From NCBI GenBank assembly GCA_009809945.1, contig WTPW01000866.1, positions 186,955-250,954 of the forward strand: DNA of 64,000 nucleotides. Reading direction: 5' to 3'. This stretch comes from Gigaspora margarita (lineage: Eukaryota; Glomeromycota; Glomeromycetes; Diversisporales; Gigasporaceae). Position numbers and translations under genes: made by a program. Below, in pieces: positions 1-11,061 of this stretch (positions within the stretch are counted from its first letter, which is position 1; each line of letters opens with the position of its first letter). The notes under the pieces are model-generated. The model searched no databases. It was not told where the DNA came from and worked only from the letters and a program-made list of their open reading frames with translations.

Positions 1-735
1 GCTTTGTTTTTTTTTTATTTAGTTTGCTTACGTTTTTGTTTTTGTTTGTTTTTCTTTTTTTTTACTTATTTTTTTAATTTTATTTTATTTATTCCTGACT
101 TTTTTTGAAACTTTGCAAGAAAACGATCTGACTTTTTTGGTACTTGCAAGAACAACAACTCTAACTTCTCCAACACTTTGCAAGAAGTAATGAATATGAG
201 CGATGAAGTGTGAAAGTAGTTAAAAATTATTACTATTTTTTCGTTTTTGTTTTTTTTGTTATTTTTTCGGGGGTTTTTTCTGGTTTTTCATTTTTTTTTA
301 TAATAATATATAATAAAAATATGTAATATAATATAATATATAATAATAATAAATAAATAATTTTTATATTAAATTGCGAAAACTTGCAAATATTGATTAT
401 TTAATTTAAAATATAATATATAATAATAATAAATAAAAAAATAAAATTTATAATAAATTGCGAAACCTTGCGAGCATGATTATGTGAATATAATAATTAT
501 TAATTGATATTATATTAGATATATATCAATTACTATCACTATTGATAATAATCAGCAGGAGTGTTGATTATCGATATATATTTAGTTAATCGATATATAC
601 CTAGTAGATATATATCAATTAACCGGATATATATCGATTACTATCACTATCGATAATAATCGGCAGGAGTGTTGATCATCGATATATATCTTACCGGTTA
701 GTAATTGATATATATTTATATATAAAATTTGCTGA
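1..735 (+). mobile_element. Long gene-free TIR element, copy 1 (right part)
   Basis: Right-hand part of a family called here the CATCAGC elements; the left part lies outside the window. In order: T-rich tract, a short array of degenerate TTTGCAAGAA units (about 105-190), the motif GATGAAGTGTGAAAGTAG, T-rich tract, ATAATATAT/AATAAATA tract, TTGCGAAACCTTGCG, then two copies of a subterminal block containing TATCGATAATAATC (about 525-690), ending TATAAAATTTGCTGATG. The reverse complement of this series reappears at 63443-64000. No coding capacity is visible. Moderately sure that this is one element; the superfamily is unknown. Confidence 0.6.
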
Positions 736-1330
736 TGTTATATTTAAAATTATACTTTGAACAACTTTACTTAGGCAACAGAAGTAGGTTACCTTGTAAG
801 AAAAATGGGTTATCTATGTACTAACGTTAAAATTTATTGTATTTCATAATCTAACTTTTTCCTTATTAGGTAACCTACTTTGGGCTCTTAAGCAAAGTTG
901 TCCAGCATGTAATTTTACACTATATTTGAAGTTGAAATGCACTTTCTCAAACCTTTTACTGTGAAAAATAGGTTTAAAGTTAGAAATTTTTTTTTAAATT
1001 TAAAAAAAAAATTTTTCTAACTTTAAACCCATTTTTTACTTAGTAAAGGGTCCAAGAAAGCACATTTCAACCTTAAATATAGTATAAAATTACATGCTAA
1101 ACAACTTTGCTTAAGAGCCCAAAGTAGTTTTTAAGCCCAAAATTTTCTTCTTTTCTTGTTCTATATATCCGCAAAATTTAATTTTAAGTTAATTAGTTAA
1201 GCTGAGAAGGATCTTTAGCTCAAAGTTTATAGTAAATTCATATATTTTTTTTTATAATTTTTATTATAAACTTATTTTAAACTTATTTCAAGGGGACATA
1301 TCCTATAACTGTTATATAATATTAACAAAC
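736..1330 (+). mobile_element. Palindromic element fragment (same family as 55581-59012)
   Basis: Positions 740-1130 form a large imperfect inverted repeat: AACAACTTTACTTAGG at the left pairs with a block around 1105 reading AACAACTTTGCTTAAG. The tail to 1330 (GCAAAATTTAATTTTAAG, then TTTATAGTAAATTCATA, ending near GGACATATCCTATAACTG) matches the outer arms of the element at 55581-59012. The left arm is replaced by the CATCAGC element end, so this copy is truncated. No gene is seen. Confidence 0.6.
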
Positions 1331-1384
1331 CTATTTATAAACAAATCAGCATAAATATGTATTTTAATTTTTTTTTTATAAAAA

Positions 1385-2400
1385 ATGGGCGTAAAGAAAG
1401 ATTTAACAAAATACTAACAGGAAGCATAATGTACGGTCACTAAAGCGATGATTCACTTCATACAATTGTAGCTGCAGCTAATTGTAATAAAACTTTTGTG
1501 TTGAATATCATAAAGGAGTATAGTGAGTTAGATATAGAAGCTTAAAAAAAAAAAGACTAGTTATCTGAAAATTCTATACTTCTAAAAAATTTAGTCACAG
1601 ATAGTAACCATTGTTTTAACCTTTGGCAAATAACTAACTTATACAATTGCCAAAGTGAAAAAAAATTTCTAAGAGTACTATGTATCATTCTTTGTATAGT
1701 ATGAACTTGTCTTTGTTGTTGCCTCTGCAAAGCCTCTTATCTTAGATAAAAATATAGTAAAAAGGTAAAATTGAACTCTTGAACATTGGTTTTGGTCTGT
1801 TCAGAACTTCAAGCATGTATTGTAGTCAGACAAGATCTATGTATATCTTTTTTTGGATTCTTCTGCCCATATATAGCATGACCTATACAAAAAATAGGAA
1901 ATCAATTGTATCAGTAGTAGTGTAGGGTGTAATTTTGGATACATGTATTGGGGCTGCTTCTTATGGTTTAGAGTTGGGGCCTTTATTCCTTTAAAAACTA
2001 ATGCCAATAGTAAGTTATACCTTGAAATCCTTCAGAAATATGCCATTCCTACTATAAAAAAATTTCTAGCAAACAATAATCGAGATTGCTTAATTTTTGT
2101 TCAAGATAATGCAAGACCTCATCTTAATGCAGTGGTTCTACAATACTTGAAGAAACACCAGATTCATGTGATGGATTGGCCAACTCAAAGTCTGGATTTT
2201 AATTCAATTAAAAACCTGTAGGCTAAAGTAAAGTGTTCTGTATACCATAAAGAAAGGCCAAATAATCTTATAGCTAGATAATCTTGTTAAAAAATCATAG
2301 CATGAAACACTACATGAACTTTGTCGTAAACAGGTTATAAGCATCCCCAATCAGGTTGAAGCTTGTATAAAAGCTAGAAGCAGACCTATCAAATATTAAA
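1385..2400 (+). pseudogene. Tc1/mariner transposase relic
   Basis: The open stretch 1943-2221 encodes a recognisable Tc1 DDE catalytic core: it opens WGCF, contains FVQDNARPH (the second catalytic Asp, in the usual QDNAxxH setting) and DWPTQSLDFNSIKNL. In active members the last motif reads DLNPIEHLW; here the Glu is Lys and the following Trp is a stop codon at 2219-2221, so the third catalytic residue is lost. Homology continues past the stop (AKVKCSVYHKERPNN). Upstream, 1385-1940 is broken by several stops. Full-length family members are about 340 residues. It is a dead copy, not a gene. Confidence 0.8.
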
Positions 2401-2639
2401 ATATAATTTGGTTTTTTTTTTTTATAAAAAAAATATAAAAAAAAAGCAAAAATACAAAATTTTGATTTTCATACAAAAAAAAAATCAAATTTTTAAAGTT
2501 TTTTGTATAACTTCTTCACAATGTATCAAAGTTGTATAAAATTTTAGTATGTTTTACTATGGGATTGCTCAGTTATATGATCTAAATTTTGTGTTGTATT
2601 TACTTATCCAATTTGTGAGTAATGGCTGCCCAAAGAGTA

Positions 2640-2825
2640 TCTATAATAATATAGTAGGCCACTGTATTTTGAAAAAGTACAAAATTAAAAAAATTTTAAC
2701 ATAGTTTTTAAGCTAAATTTTTTTTTTCTAATTTTAAATTAATTAGTTAAGATGGCTTAGATCTTTGGTTTAAAGTTTATAGTAAATTCATATATTTTTT
2801 TTATAATTTTTATTATAAATAGCAT
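2640..2825 (+). repeat. Second copy of palindromic-element right arm
   Basis: From GAAAAAGTACAAAATT to TTTATTATAAA this matches the right arm at 58800-58985 and the tail at 1140-1290, in the same orientation. Together the copies at 1140 and 2660 bracket the Tc1 relic as direct, not inverted, repeats. Confidence 0.5.
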
Positions 2826-3680
2826 TCTAAAAGAAATATCTTTTAAAAATTTTTTTATCAAAAAATTTTTGATATATACAACAAGATTGTTGGTTACAAA
2901 TAAATATAACTAACAAAGAATAAAGAGAAAGCAAATAAAATAGCAACTAAAGATCATAATTATCTATATAGTACTAAAAATAAACCATTTTTAAAAATAA
3001 GAATCTTTAATTTGAAAATAAAATACTCTATGGTTAATAATAGTTTATACATAGTTAAGTCCAAAGATTATATATAAATTAATTACAATCATTTAAATAA
3101 TTTTATTTAAAAAATCAAAAAATTAAAATCTTTTAAAAAATATATTTATTAAATTTAAAAATTAAAAGTCAAATAATAGTACTCTATTTTGATAAAACTT
3201 TTAGTATATATATATTATTATTCTAAATAAATTTACTTAATTGCTAATTCAAATAAGATTGGTATTATTTTTATATTTGAATTTTGGGCAAACCAAATAT
3301 ATAAACAACATAGTATAAATCTAAATCTGGCCTGTATATATAAAATTTTTATATGATTTAAAGAAATTTGAAGATATTTTTACTTATATCTTCTTATCTA
3401 CTGGTCCAATTTGAATAATTTTTTAGCAGTAGAACTGTAGGAACCTGTTTTACAACTTTACTTAGAATTAAAAATTATATTTATTTAGTATAAAAACTTT
3501 TTATAAAGGTTATTATCAGATTTGATAATATATTGTTTACTTATCTGTTTATCACTAATTTCAATATAGTAATAATATAGCTATAGTGCTGATTTTATTC
3601 AGATTGGCAATTAAGTACCAATAGTCAATTTATATAATAAAATTTAGACTTTACTATATAACAACTATTTATGATTAACC
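2826..3680. other. Decayed MITE split by another insertion; no gene
   Basis: The right end (about 3640-3672, AAATTTAGACTTTACTAT then ATAACAAC) and an internal block (about 3110-3245) match the 333-bp MITE at 38525-38857. Between them about 3247-3612 is foreign: it starts ATTGCTAATTC and ends near GATTGGCAATTAAG, so it has short inverted ends. A related reverse-complement block lies at 30183-30340. The remainder is AT-rich with no coding signal. Confidence 0.4.
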
Positions 3681-3697
3681 AAAAATCAATTATATCC

Positions 3698-4655
3698 AGA
3701 GTGTAGTAACTTAGAAAAGTTGTTAAGTTGATACCCCCAAGCAGCAGGTCTAGGGTTCAAATCCCACTGGTGATGCTTTGAAAAATGAACCTGTGGTATA
3801 GTAACTATTGTCTTGTTGATTAGTTAGGTATATTATCTGTAATTCTTGGTCATCATTTAGAATGGAAGCTTTTGGGCATAGTTGTGTACTATTATACAGA
3901 CAAATTCAAGAGACTAGAGAAATAGAAACCTGTTTGGCAAGTTCCAAGTAAGGAGGTAGCAAAGATCTTTGATAGCACTACTGAAACTGGAGTATCAAAA
4001 ACTAGAGCTAGAATATCAGACAAAAAAAGACACTCAGAGATGGGGTCTACAACCTGGCTGCTGGAGTCATACTGAAGAAAAAGGACCTATGTTATAGAAG
4101 TAGGTACCAAGGGAAGAAAGAACCATAGTGGTACCTAATACTAAGTAAATTGACCCTTCTGAGCTAACTGGTTTGGAAGTTTGAGAAGTTGGTATAAGAA
4201 CTGGTAGAATAGTAGAGATGGGTACTAGGATTGGAGCAAACCTTACAAGGGCAAGAAATAGGTATTAGTAAGAGAACAGAAGTAACTTTGTCTTGCAAGT
4301 GTTGGTCTTGGCCATAGTGATAATTATTGAAGTGTAGGTAATACTTGTGTAGGACAGGAAATGCTCTACCAAGTTTCCTATGAGGATAAACTAGTTCTAA
4401 GGGATATGGGAGTAAATGATCTAAGTAACTGGTGAAACAGTTGAGATTGGTCAAGGAGCAGAAGATCAGAGGGTTTAAATAGGCAATTCCCATAGTTGGG
4501 TTGCAGGCATAGCATCTAGTGTGGAACCTTTAGGCAAACTACTTAAATTAGATACCAAAAGTGTATATGTAACTAGTTGTACTCTCATTTAAGTATAATT
4601 TCTGATGAGTAAACTAAATAAATCTAGACCCAGAGCAGATACTTTGAAATAAAAA
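3698..4655 (+). mobile_element. tRNA-derived SINE, family 1, copy A (full length)
   Basis: A retroposon of about 958 bp. The head is tRNA-like: an A-box-like segment (TAGTAACTTAGAAAAGTTG) and a good B box (GGTTCAAATCC, about 3755). The body continues to a 3' end CCAGAGCAGATACTTTGA and a poly-A tail. It is flanked by a near-perfect 17-bp TSD (AAAAATCAATTATATCC at 3681-3697; one mismatch at 4656-4672), as expected for LINE-driven retroposition from a Pol III transcript. It is long for a SINE. The 3' part from GGTTTAAATAGGCAA is shared with the differently headed SINE at 43343. Confidence 0.8.
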
Positions 4656-4672
4656 AAAAATCAATTATATTC

Positions 4673-4963
4673 GAAAATAAGCTACCTCTGATTTTTTGTA
4701 TTCAAAATTATTCAAAAAAGATAGCTTATTTTTAGAAACATATAATAGATATATTTTTTATTTTTTTTTTGCAATAAATAAGTTTGCTTTAAATATAATC
4801 AACTATACAACTTAGCAATTAAATAGCTAACAATTAAATGATTAAACAACTGACAACTAATTAATTATTTTGATCACATGATGTTTCAATTAATTAGTTG
4901 CAACTATAGTTAGCAACTAAACAATTAGTAAAATTTTATCAATTTGAAATACTTCTTTACAAT
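4673..4963. other. AT-rich spacer, no gene seen
   Basis: Contains one short inverted repeat (AAAATAAGCTA near 4675 pairing with TAGCTTATTTTTA near 4725) and a patch of TTAATTAGTTG/CAACTAATT motifs around 4830-4945. I see no coding signal. Confidence 0.4.
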
Positions 4964-5213
4964 ATAGGAGGTCAAAAGTAAAAACTACCCAATTTGTTTT
5001 TAGTAAGTTTTTTTAAAAATTTTAATTAAAATATCTTAACAAGTATTAAACCAAACCTAATAATTTTTTTTATTTTAATTCTATAACTATATAGAATTAA
5101 AATAAAAAAATTTTTATCAAGTTTGGTTTAATGGTTGTTGAGATATTTTAATTTAAAGTCAGAAAAAAATTTACTTAGAAACAAATTGGGTGGTTTCTAC
5201 TTTTGACCACCTA
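4964..5213. mobile_element. Palindromic MITE, about 250 bp
   Basis: A nearly full-length inverted repeat. The left end reads GGAGGTCAAAAGTA and the right end reads TACTTTTGACCACC; the arms continue through CCAAACCTAATAA and TCAAGTTTGGTTTAA to a centre near 5088. The ends lie next to TA dinucleotides, so a Tc1/mariner-type MITE is likely but not proven. A related copy is at 42181-42434. Confidence 0.65.
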
Positions 5214-5420
5214 TATGATCTTTTTTCAAGAATTTTAAATTCAAATTTGTACTTCATATAAACTTTCAAAAGGTTTTACATATAGTTATAGCTTTATTTT
5301 TGGTTAAAGAAGCATTTTAACTCTAGTCTAATCTGAACTATTAATCTTGTTTGTAGGTATTTAGAAGCTTAACCAATAAGCTATAGGACCCAAACCCTTA
5401 ATATATATTTATTTATTAAT

Positions 5421-6448
5421 TTTTTTTTCCTGGTTAAGGTGCTCACTTTGGGAGTAAGGGTTTTATTCAAGATATTTTTAGATTAAGAGTACCTACATGA
5501 AGGATACTTGATATAGTACATTGACGAGAGTACAACTAGCTATATCTACAACTTTTGGTTGACTATTTAAGTAGCCACCCAAAGGTCCTACCCTAGCTAT
5601 CATACCTGCAACCCACATATTGGTTATTGCCTATTTAAACCCTCTGATCATTGCCATCTGCCAATTCTATCTTGTATCACTAAAACACAATCCAGATACT
5701 TTCCTACCTCCTTAGGACTAGTTTATCCTCAATGAGAGACCTGGTAGAGTAGCTTCTGTTCCACTCAGGTATCACCTACACTTCAGTAACTTATGCATCT
5801 ACTAAGGCAGACCACTTGCAGTCAGAGATTATCCTTAAACTGCTACTGTTACCTACTTCTGCCTTTGCAGAGTTTACCAAGCCCTAGTAACTATATACTC
5901 ATTCCTCTTCTGGCTTTTCTGACCTGTTTTCTGCCTGCTCCCAATCCATAGGCCCGGAAGGGTCAGTTTGCCCAGCTTTAAAAACTGAATGGACTCTCTT
6001 CCCTTGGTATATGATGCCAAAACACATGTTCTTTTTCTCTGGTGTAACTCTAGCAGCCCGGTTGGTAGTGTTCTCCAACTCGCTTTTCATAGGCATACTG
6101 GCCAGCCCATACATACTATCTAATTCTTTTTTTGTATCACTATTGAAAGCCCAACTACTCTCTGCTTGGGACTTGCCAAGGGTTTCTGATCTTCAAGTTC
6201 TTTTGGTATTACACAATTCCAATAATCTGCATAACAGATCTAGAATCTTTCACATTAACAGAATACACTGAGAGGTGGTACAACCTGAGTTACAGGCCTT
6301 ATTATAACCCAACTTATCAACAAAGATCAGTTACTATAACACAGATATAATTTTTAAAAATCGTCTCTGATGGAATTCGAACCCTGTACCTAAGTTACAA
6401 ATTCCTTGGGGGGTGACAACTTTCCAACTTCGCTATGTTGCCACACCC
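5421..6448 (-). mobile_element. tRNA-derived SINE, family 1, copy B
   Basis: Reads right to left. The head at about 6362-6448 has an A-box-like GTGGCAACATAGCGAAG and B box GGTTCGAATTCC; the 3' end is a poly-A (T on this strand) at 5421-5428. A perfect 15-bp TSD, TATTTATTTATTAAT, lies at 5406-5420 and 6449-6463. Its sense strand keeps a short open stretch (5899-6114) containing MCFG and YQGKRVHS, similar to copies C and G. Confidence 0.8.
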
Positions 6449-6463
6449 TATTTATTTATTAAT

Positions 6464-7365
6464 ATATAAAATATTTAACAAATATATCTAATAAGATTTA
6501 ATATATAAGCTATATATATTATATAAACTATTTAGGTTTTAAAATATTTTGAAAACATTTTATATATAATGCTAAGTCTAAAACAAAAAGTTAAGGTGCA
6601 TTAAATAGAATAGACCAACTAAAGTACAAAAAATAATTGGCTCTATACTTGTGTTGTTAATTGCATCAAAAAAATCTACTAAACTAACTTAGTTATATTC
6701 TGATAATCAAACAAATATTAAATTACACTTCTAGAACATTTATTTATTGTTTTATCAACAATAAATGCAACAGGTTTTTTTAAAAAAAAATTGATTTTAC
6801 TATTGCTATATATTTATCAAATACCGGTTTCAAATAATTTTGTTTTAAGTTTTAAATAAAGAAAAAGAAAATCTTTTTTAACAGAATGTTAGTACTCACA
6901 AAAGCCTCAACCAAATCCAAAAAAAAAAATTTTTTTGTACTGCATTTACTGACATGTGTAGCAACTTAATATGTTAGTAACATTTGGGCTATAAATTTTT
7001 TTAAACTATTAGCCAAATATTATTGCAAATTAAGATGAATCAAAAAATCTTATCAAAAAAAAAATATTAAGCAGATAAATATAAAAATATAAGGATCTAC
7101 TTTTCAATACTTAATGTATTTAAGAATTACAACTTTAAATTAAATCTGAACCTCTATTGCAATCACTATAGCAATATATTAAAACCAATTATCTTTTTTA
7201 GTGCATGTGAAGTTAATGAAAAATATCTAAATATGAGTAGTACACAAAAATAGCAACATGTTGTATAACTTGAAATGTATACAAAATATAAAAATTTGGT
7301 TTATAATGTGATATCCAATGAAAATTGTAATTTATTGTTTTATAATCTTTTTGAAATTTTCTAAG
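6464..7365. other. AT-rich stretch, nothing recognised
   Basis: Low-complexity AT-rich sequence with no long open frame, TIR pair or tandem repeat that I can identify. Confidence 0.4.
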
Positions 7366-8560
7366 GGCCCTGGTCTAGACTCCTAGTAGGGCCTGGAAAA
7401 TGTGTACCAGGTTGGGATTGGATGATTGTCCAGAAGTTAGGTCAGGTGATGAGAACTTTTTGAACCATAAACAAAAATTATGTATTTGAATTGTCATGCC
7501 AAAAATCTCAATACATACTGAACTAATATCAAAAATTTTTAGTTCATTATATCCAGAGCTTATTATAAAAAGATTTGTTCTAAGGAGAGTTGACTGTAGT
7601 TTATAAAATAAATTACATATTAATAATCAGTCAATAATATTTGTTTTTATTCAGGTTATTGGTTACATTTAAAACATTAATTTTAATATTATTGTAAAGG
7701 CACAACCATCAAAAATCCAACATTTTTTGTGTTCTTGCGAACATTTACCAACAAAAATAATTAGTGGTCGAAGTAATAAATTGTAACAAATTAAGCATGA
7801 ATATAAGCAACATTTGGCCATTTAAAAAAGATATTTGAAATTAGGTTGGTATTTTAATTTTTTTTATAGTCTTATAATTTGAAATATTTAATAACTATAT
7901 AGAAATATAAATAACGTATATTATATGCATAATTGGTGACATTATTTAATAGCCAACTTCTTACCAGCATTGAACATTTCAAAACAGGATACAAAAACAT
8001 CTAACTCCTATCGTTGGGCAAGCTGTGTCCTATTTATTTCATCAAAATTCCTCTTCATAATTAATGAATATTCGAAGTGGGGCAAAAATTAAGCATTCAG
8101 AATGCTTCAATTCAAAGAAGAAAATCTTGCGTGAGAAAAAAATATATTTATAAAAAGGACCAAATCGTACAGTCAACTTTCCTTATAACGAATTCCTCTA
8201 TAGCGAACTCTGAATATAACGAACGTAAACTTTTTGAAAAAAAGTGAAAATAGTAGTTTTTTATAATGAACTTTTTTTACAGCCAGTACAATTTATTATA
8301 GATGTACATAATTTATGACTAGGGTTATATTTTTGAATTCAAGTTTATTATATTGGTTTTATACGCATTTTAAATTGCTTTAAATATTACTTTATACACG
8401 TAATATTGTTATTTAATCGAAAAATAAAGTCGATATTAGAAACAAAAAGTAAAATAAAAAATAAATAAAATAAATAATCCAAAAATTTGAAGGCATTTTC
8501 CGGTCTATCATTCGGGCTAACATTAGATCCCAACCTGGTACACATTTTCTGGGTACGCAC
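7366..8560. repeat. Inverted-repeat region with two half pogo-like MITEs
   Basis: AAAATGTGTACCAGGTTGGG at about 7396 recurs inverted at about 8527-8551, bounding 1.1 kb. Inside are two outward half-elements: 7505-7596 ends GAGAGTTGACTG followed by TA, and 8170-8284 begins CAGTCAACTTTCC preceded by TA and has repeated ATAACGAA motifs. Both match an end of the complete MITE at 57493-57676. The centre (7600-8160) is unassigned. Confidence 0.45.
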
Positions 8561-8594
8561 ACAACATACACGTGACTTATGGACTAGTACAAAT

Positions 8595-8835
8595 TGTCAA
8601 ATTTCTTCAATCGATTAGTTGCTCAATTAGTTGACAATTAATTGATTAATCGATTAATCGATTAATTGTCAAGTTGCAACTAATCGATTAATCGATTAAT
8701 CGATTAATTGCAACTAATTCACTAATTAATTCTTTAATCGATTAGTTGCAACTAATCGATTAATCAATTAATTGCAACTAATTCACTAATTAATTCTTTA
8801 ATCGATTAGTTGGTATCCAAAAAGTTCAATCGATT
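8595..8835. repeat. ATTAATCGATTAATCG array
   Basis: Self-complementary units of ATTAATCGATTAATCG alternate with CAACTAATTCACTAATT. The array can fold on itself. AATCGATTAGTTG motifs lie at both ends, which suggests a palindromic MITE, but I could not establish a TSD. A few telomere-like TTAGGG/TTAGCG units follow at 8880-8905. Confidence 0.5.
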
Positions 8836-9026
8836 AGTTGCGATTTTCGATTTGTATCACTATTATGGACACCCGAGTTAAGGTTAGGGTTAGCGTTAGG
8901 GTAGGCGTATTTTAGTAATGCCAGTCATTGTTTGTCCGTCACGTGCTGCTGTGTCCGCCTTTTTATATATGGCGTTATTATAAATATTTCACCACACTAT
9001 TGCTATGCTTTGATAAATACTGAAAT

Positions 9027-9040
9027 ACGTACGTACGTAC
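9027..9040. promoter_or_regulatory. ACGT repeat upstream of the DUF4419 gene
   Basis: ACGTACGTACGTAC, about 260 bp upstream of the preferred start. Similar ACGTAC cores occur upstream of the other two loci in this island (11841, 12495). It may be a bZIP-type ACGT-core site or simply a microsatellite. Confidence 0.3.
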
Positions 9041-9298
9041 AGAAATAGTTTAGCATTAACGCAATTGTGGCTGTTTCCTCATTATTTTTTTCTCATATAG
9101 CAGATATAGAACAATAGTTTTCGAGATGACTTCGTAAATAACACTATTACACTATTGGAAATGGGATTTCGTAATGCACAAGGCTTTTTAGTTGATGTAA
9201 TAATTACATACAAGAATTACCATGAACTTTTAAATAGCCAACGAAAATTTTTAAAAATTAGGTTCATTTTTCAAATTTGCAATTTAAAACTTGCAAGA

Positions 9299-10378
9299 AT
9301 GAGTACAACAAATAATACTCGAAGCACTCAAATTCTAACCGAAAAAATTAAACTTGACAATAAATTAGATCCACATATTTCAGTTGAAGACTCAATCGCT
9401 GAACGTTTTAGTAATCATAAATTATACTCTGTCTCTGTTCAATATGAAGATTCTAAAAAAACGGTCATTGAAAAACCATATTGTTCAAATGGCTTTGCCG
9501 CCGCTATTCTTCATGCTTACAATTATCATAAGCATTTACGTTTAAGCCCTGATGATGTTTGGCTTACAATTTCTCAGGGTGTTAGTCATCATATTAATTA
9601 TAATCCTGAGAAATTTCGTAATAGATTTGTTCGACATGAAGGAAAACAACAAATTCTTATTCAAGCTGGTGATATTATATCTCCTCAAACATATGAAGGC
9701 AATTGGCCTGAAGTTGTAAATAAACTTGTTACCGAAACTGATAAGTATTTGGAAAAAGTTGATTTAAAGGAATTATTAGTATGTAATTTCTCAACAACTA
9801 CTTCAAGCTCCTTAACAGCAAGTCGTATTGTATTATTAGATGCAGTCAAAGCATATTTTGAGTATTTAGTTACTACTATTTGTGGAATTCCAAAAGTTAC
9901 ACTCGAAGGAACTCTTGAAGATTGGATGAAACTTCAAGAAAAAGTTACTCATTTAAGAAAATTAAATTTAGAATTAGATTTTTGGTTAGATCGCCTTGAG
10001 CCTGTTATTTGGAATTTAGTTGCTACTTATCGTGGTGAAATTGATCATGATTTTTGGGGTAGAATTGTAAAGATTGATAAAGTATTTGGTTCTGGTGGTG
10101 GTACTTTTATCACTGGATGGTTGATGAACTTCTTTCCTTATGATTGCGAAAGAAGACCCTTAACAACTGACCATAGAATAAGAGTTGAACAAATTCCAGA
10201 TGGTATTGTTGGTGTTCCCTTTAAATTGGATGATCTAGATGTAAAATTTATTGCTGGATTTATTGGAGCTAATCAAGAGATTCTTGAAGGTACTGACAAC
10301 GAATCGGTTGTTTCTCCTGTAATTGGATGGTTCACTATTGATAATCCGAATGACCAATCTGAACTCGTTGAAGTGTAA
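9299..10378 (+). CDS. DUF4419 family protein
   Basis: An intronless frame of 359 residues from the preferred start (MSTTNN). It is recognised as DUF4419 (PF14388) by its order of motifs: KLDPHISVED near residue 20, NGFAAAILHAYNYH and PDDVWLTI near 70-95, FRNRFVRHEGK near 115, a CNFSTTTSS block near 170, CGIPKVTLEGTLEDW near 200, then DFWGRIVK and the GSGGGTFITGWL segment near 265-280. The frame stays open upstream to an ATG at 9161, but those extra 46 residues do not resemble the family, so I prefer 9299. The family is widespread in fungi and bacteria with unknown function. No signal peptide or membrane segment is seen. Codon use is ordinary and CpG is not depleted, unlike the repeats around it. 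It stands alone upstream of the F-box relic. Confidence 0.85.
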   Translation: MSTTNNTRSTQILTEKIKLDNKLDPHISVEDSIAERFSNHKLYSVSVQYEDSKKTVIEKPYCSNGFAAAILHAYNYHKHLRLSPDDVWLTISQGVSHHINYNPEKFRNRFVRHEGKQQILIQAGDIISPQTYEGNWPEVVNKLVTETDKYLEKVDLKELLVCNFSTTTSSSLTASRIVLLDAVKAYFEYLVTTICGIPKVTLEGTLEDWMKLQEKVTHLRKLNLELDFWLDRLEPVIWNLVATYRGEIDHDFWGRIVKIDKVFGSGGGTFITGWLMNFFPYDCERRPLTTDHRIRVEQIPDGIVGVPFKLDDLDVKFIAGFIGANQEILEGTDNESVVSPVIGWFTIDNPNDQSELVEV

Positions 10379-10919
10379 ATTTCATGTTTTATATGTAAAT
10401 TTTTTTTTCATTTATTTGAGAATTACTGAATTAATAAATATCAGATATTTTATCGATAAAAAATTCGAATTTTTTAGAATAATTTTAATAATTTTATTGT
10501 TTTTCGGAGGTTCGATTTCTGACTCATAAGTCTTGAGAAATTTACATTAATAAGAAAAAATGAATATTTATTGATGAATTAAAGTCATTATAACGAGCGT
10601 TTAAATAACTAAAATCTGAAAACTACGCCTCCAAATTGTTTTAAAAAGAGTTTCATATTCTTCCGAAAATATGCATAACCGAAGATAAGTACCCCTGGCC
10701 CACAATATTCAAATTTTGGCGGAATTATAACTATCGTGGCCGACATTATGTGTATCGGAGGAATACCAATAATCAGTGTTTCATTTATTTCAAACAAGGT
10801 CTTGAAACAAAGTTCGTATGATCAATCTATTTATAAAGCTATTGGCCTTGTGCATTAAGCCATTGAAAAAAAAACCTAAAAAAGTTGACAAATCGCAGTT
10901 GAAGGGTATAAATTTCATA
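10379..10919. other. Intergenic spacer and 3' flank of the DUF4419 gene
   Basis: AT-rich, with an apparently single-copy patch of somewhat higher GC (about 10620-10760). The open frames here are short and show no family features. Confidence 0.35.
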
Positions 10920-11061
10920 CCGTATTTACCCGAAATAACGCACATGGGCGTTATTTCAAAAATTGCATTTTCTTTACCTCGAAATAACGCCCATGCGCGT
11001 ACTCGAAATAACGCGCATCTCCTTGAAATAACGAGGTGCGCGTTATTTCGAGTAAATACGG
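10920..11061. mobile_element. 142-bp MITE with TA target site
   Basis: TIRs CCGTATTTACCCGAAATAAC (left) and GTTATTTCGAGTAAATACGG (right), flanked by TA on each side (10918-10919, 11062-11063). Inside are several more direct and inverted CGAAATAACGC units. The TA TSD fits Tc1/mariner. A partial relative (ATAACGTCCATGGACGTAAA) lies at about 11748. Confidence 0.7.

Noticed and set aside
1943..2221. Open frame that could be called a gene
   Set aside because: It is the catalytic core of a Tc1 transposase with the last catalytic Glu replaced and a stop where Trp is expected; annotated as pseudogene.
9161..9298. Upstream extension of the DUF4419 protein
   Set aside because: The frame is open, but the 46 residues lack family similarity; the downstream ATG gives a normal start. 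Not excluded.
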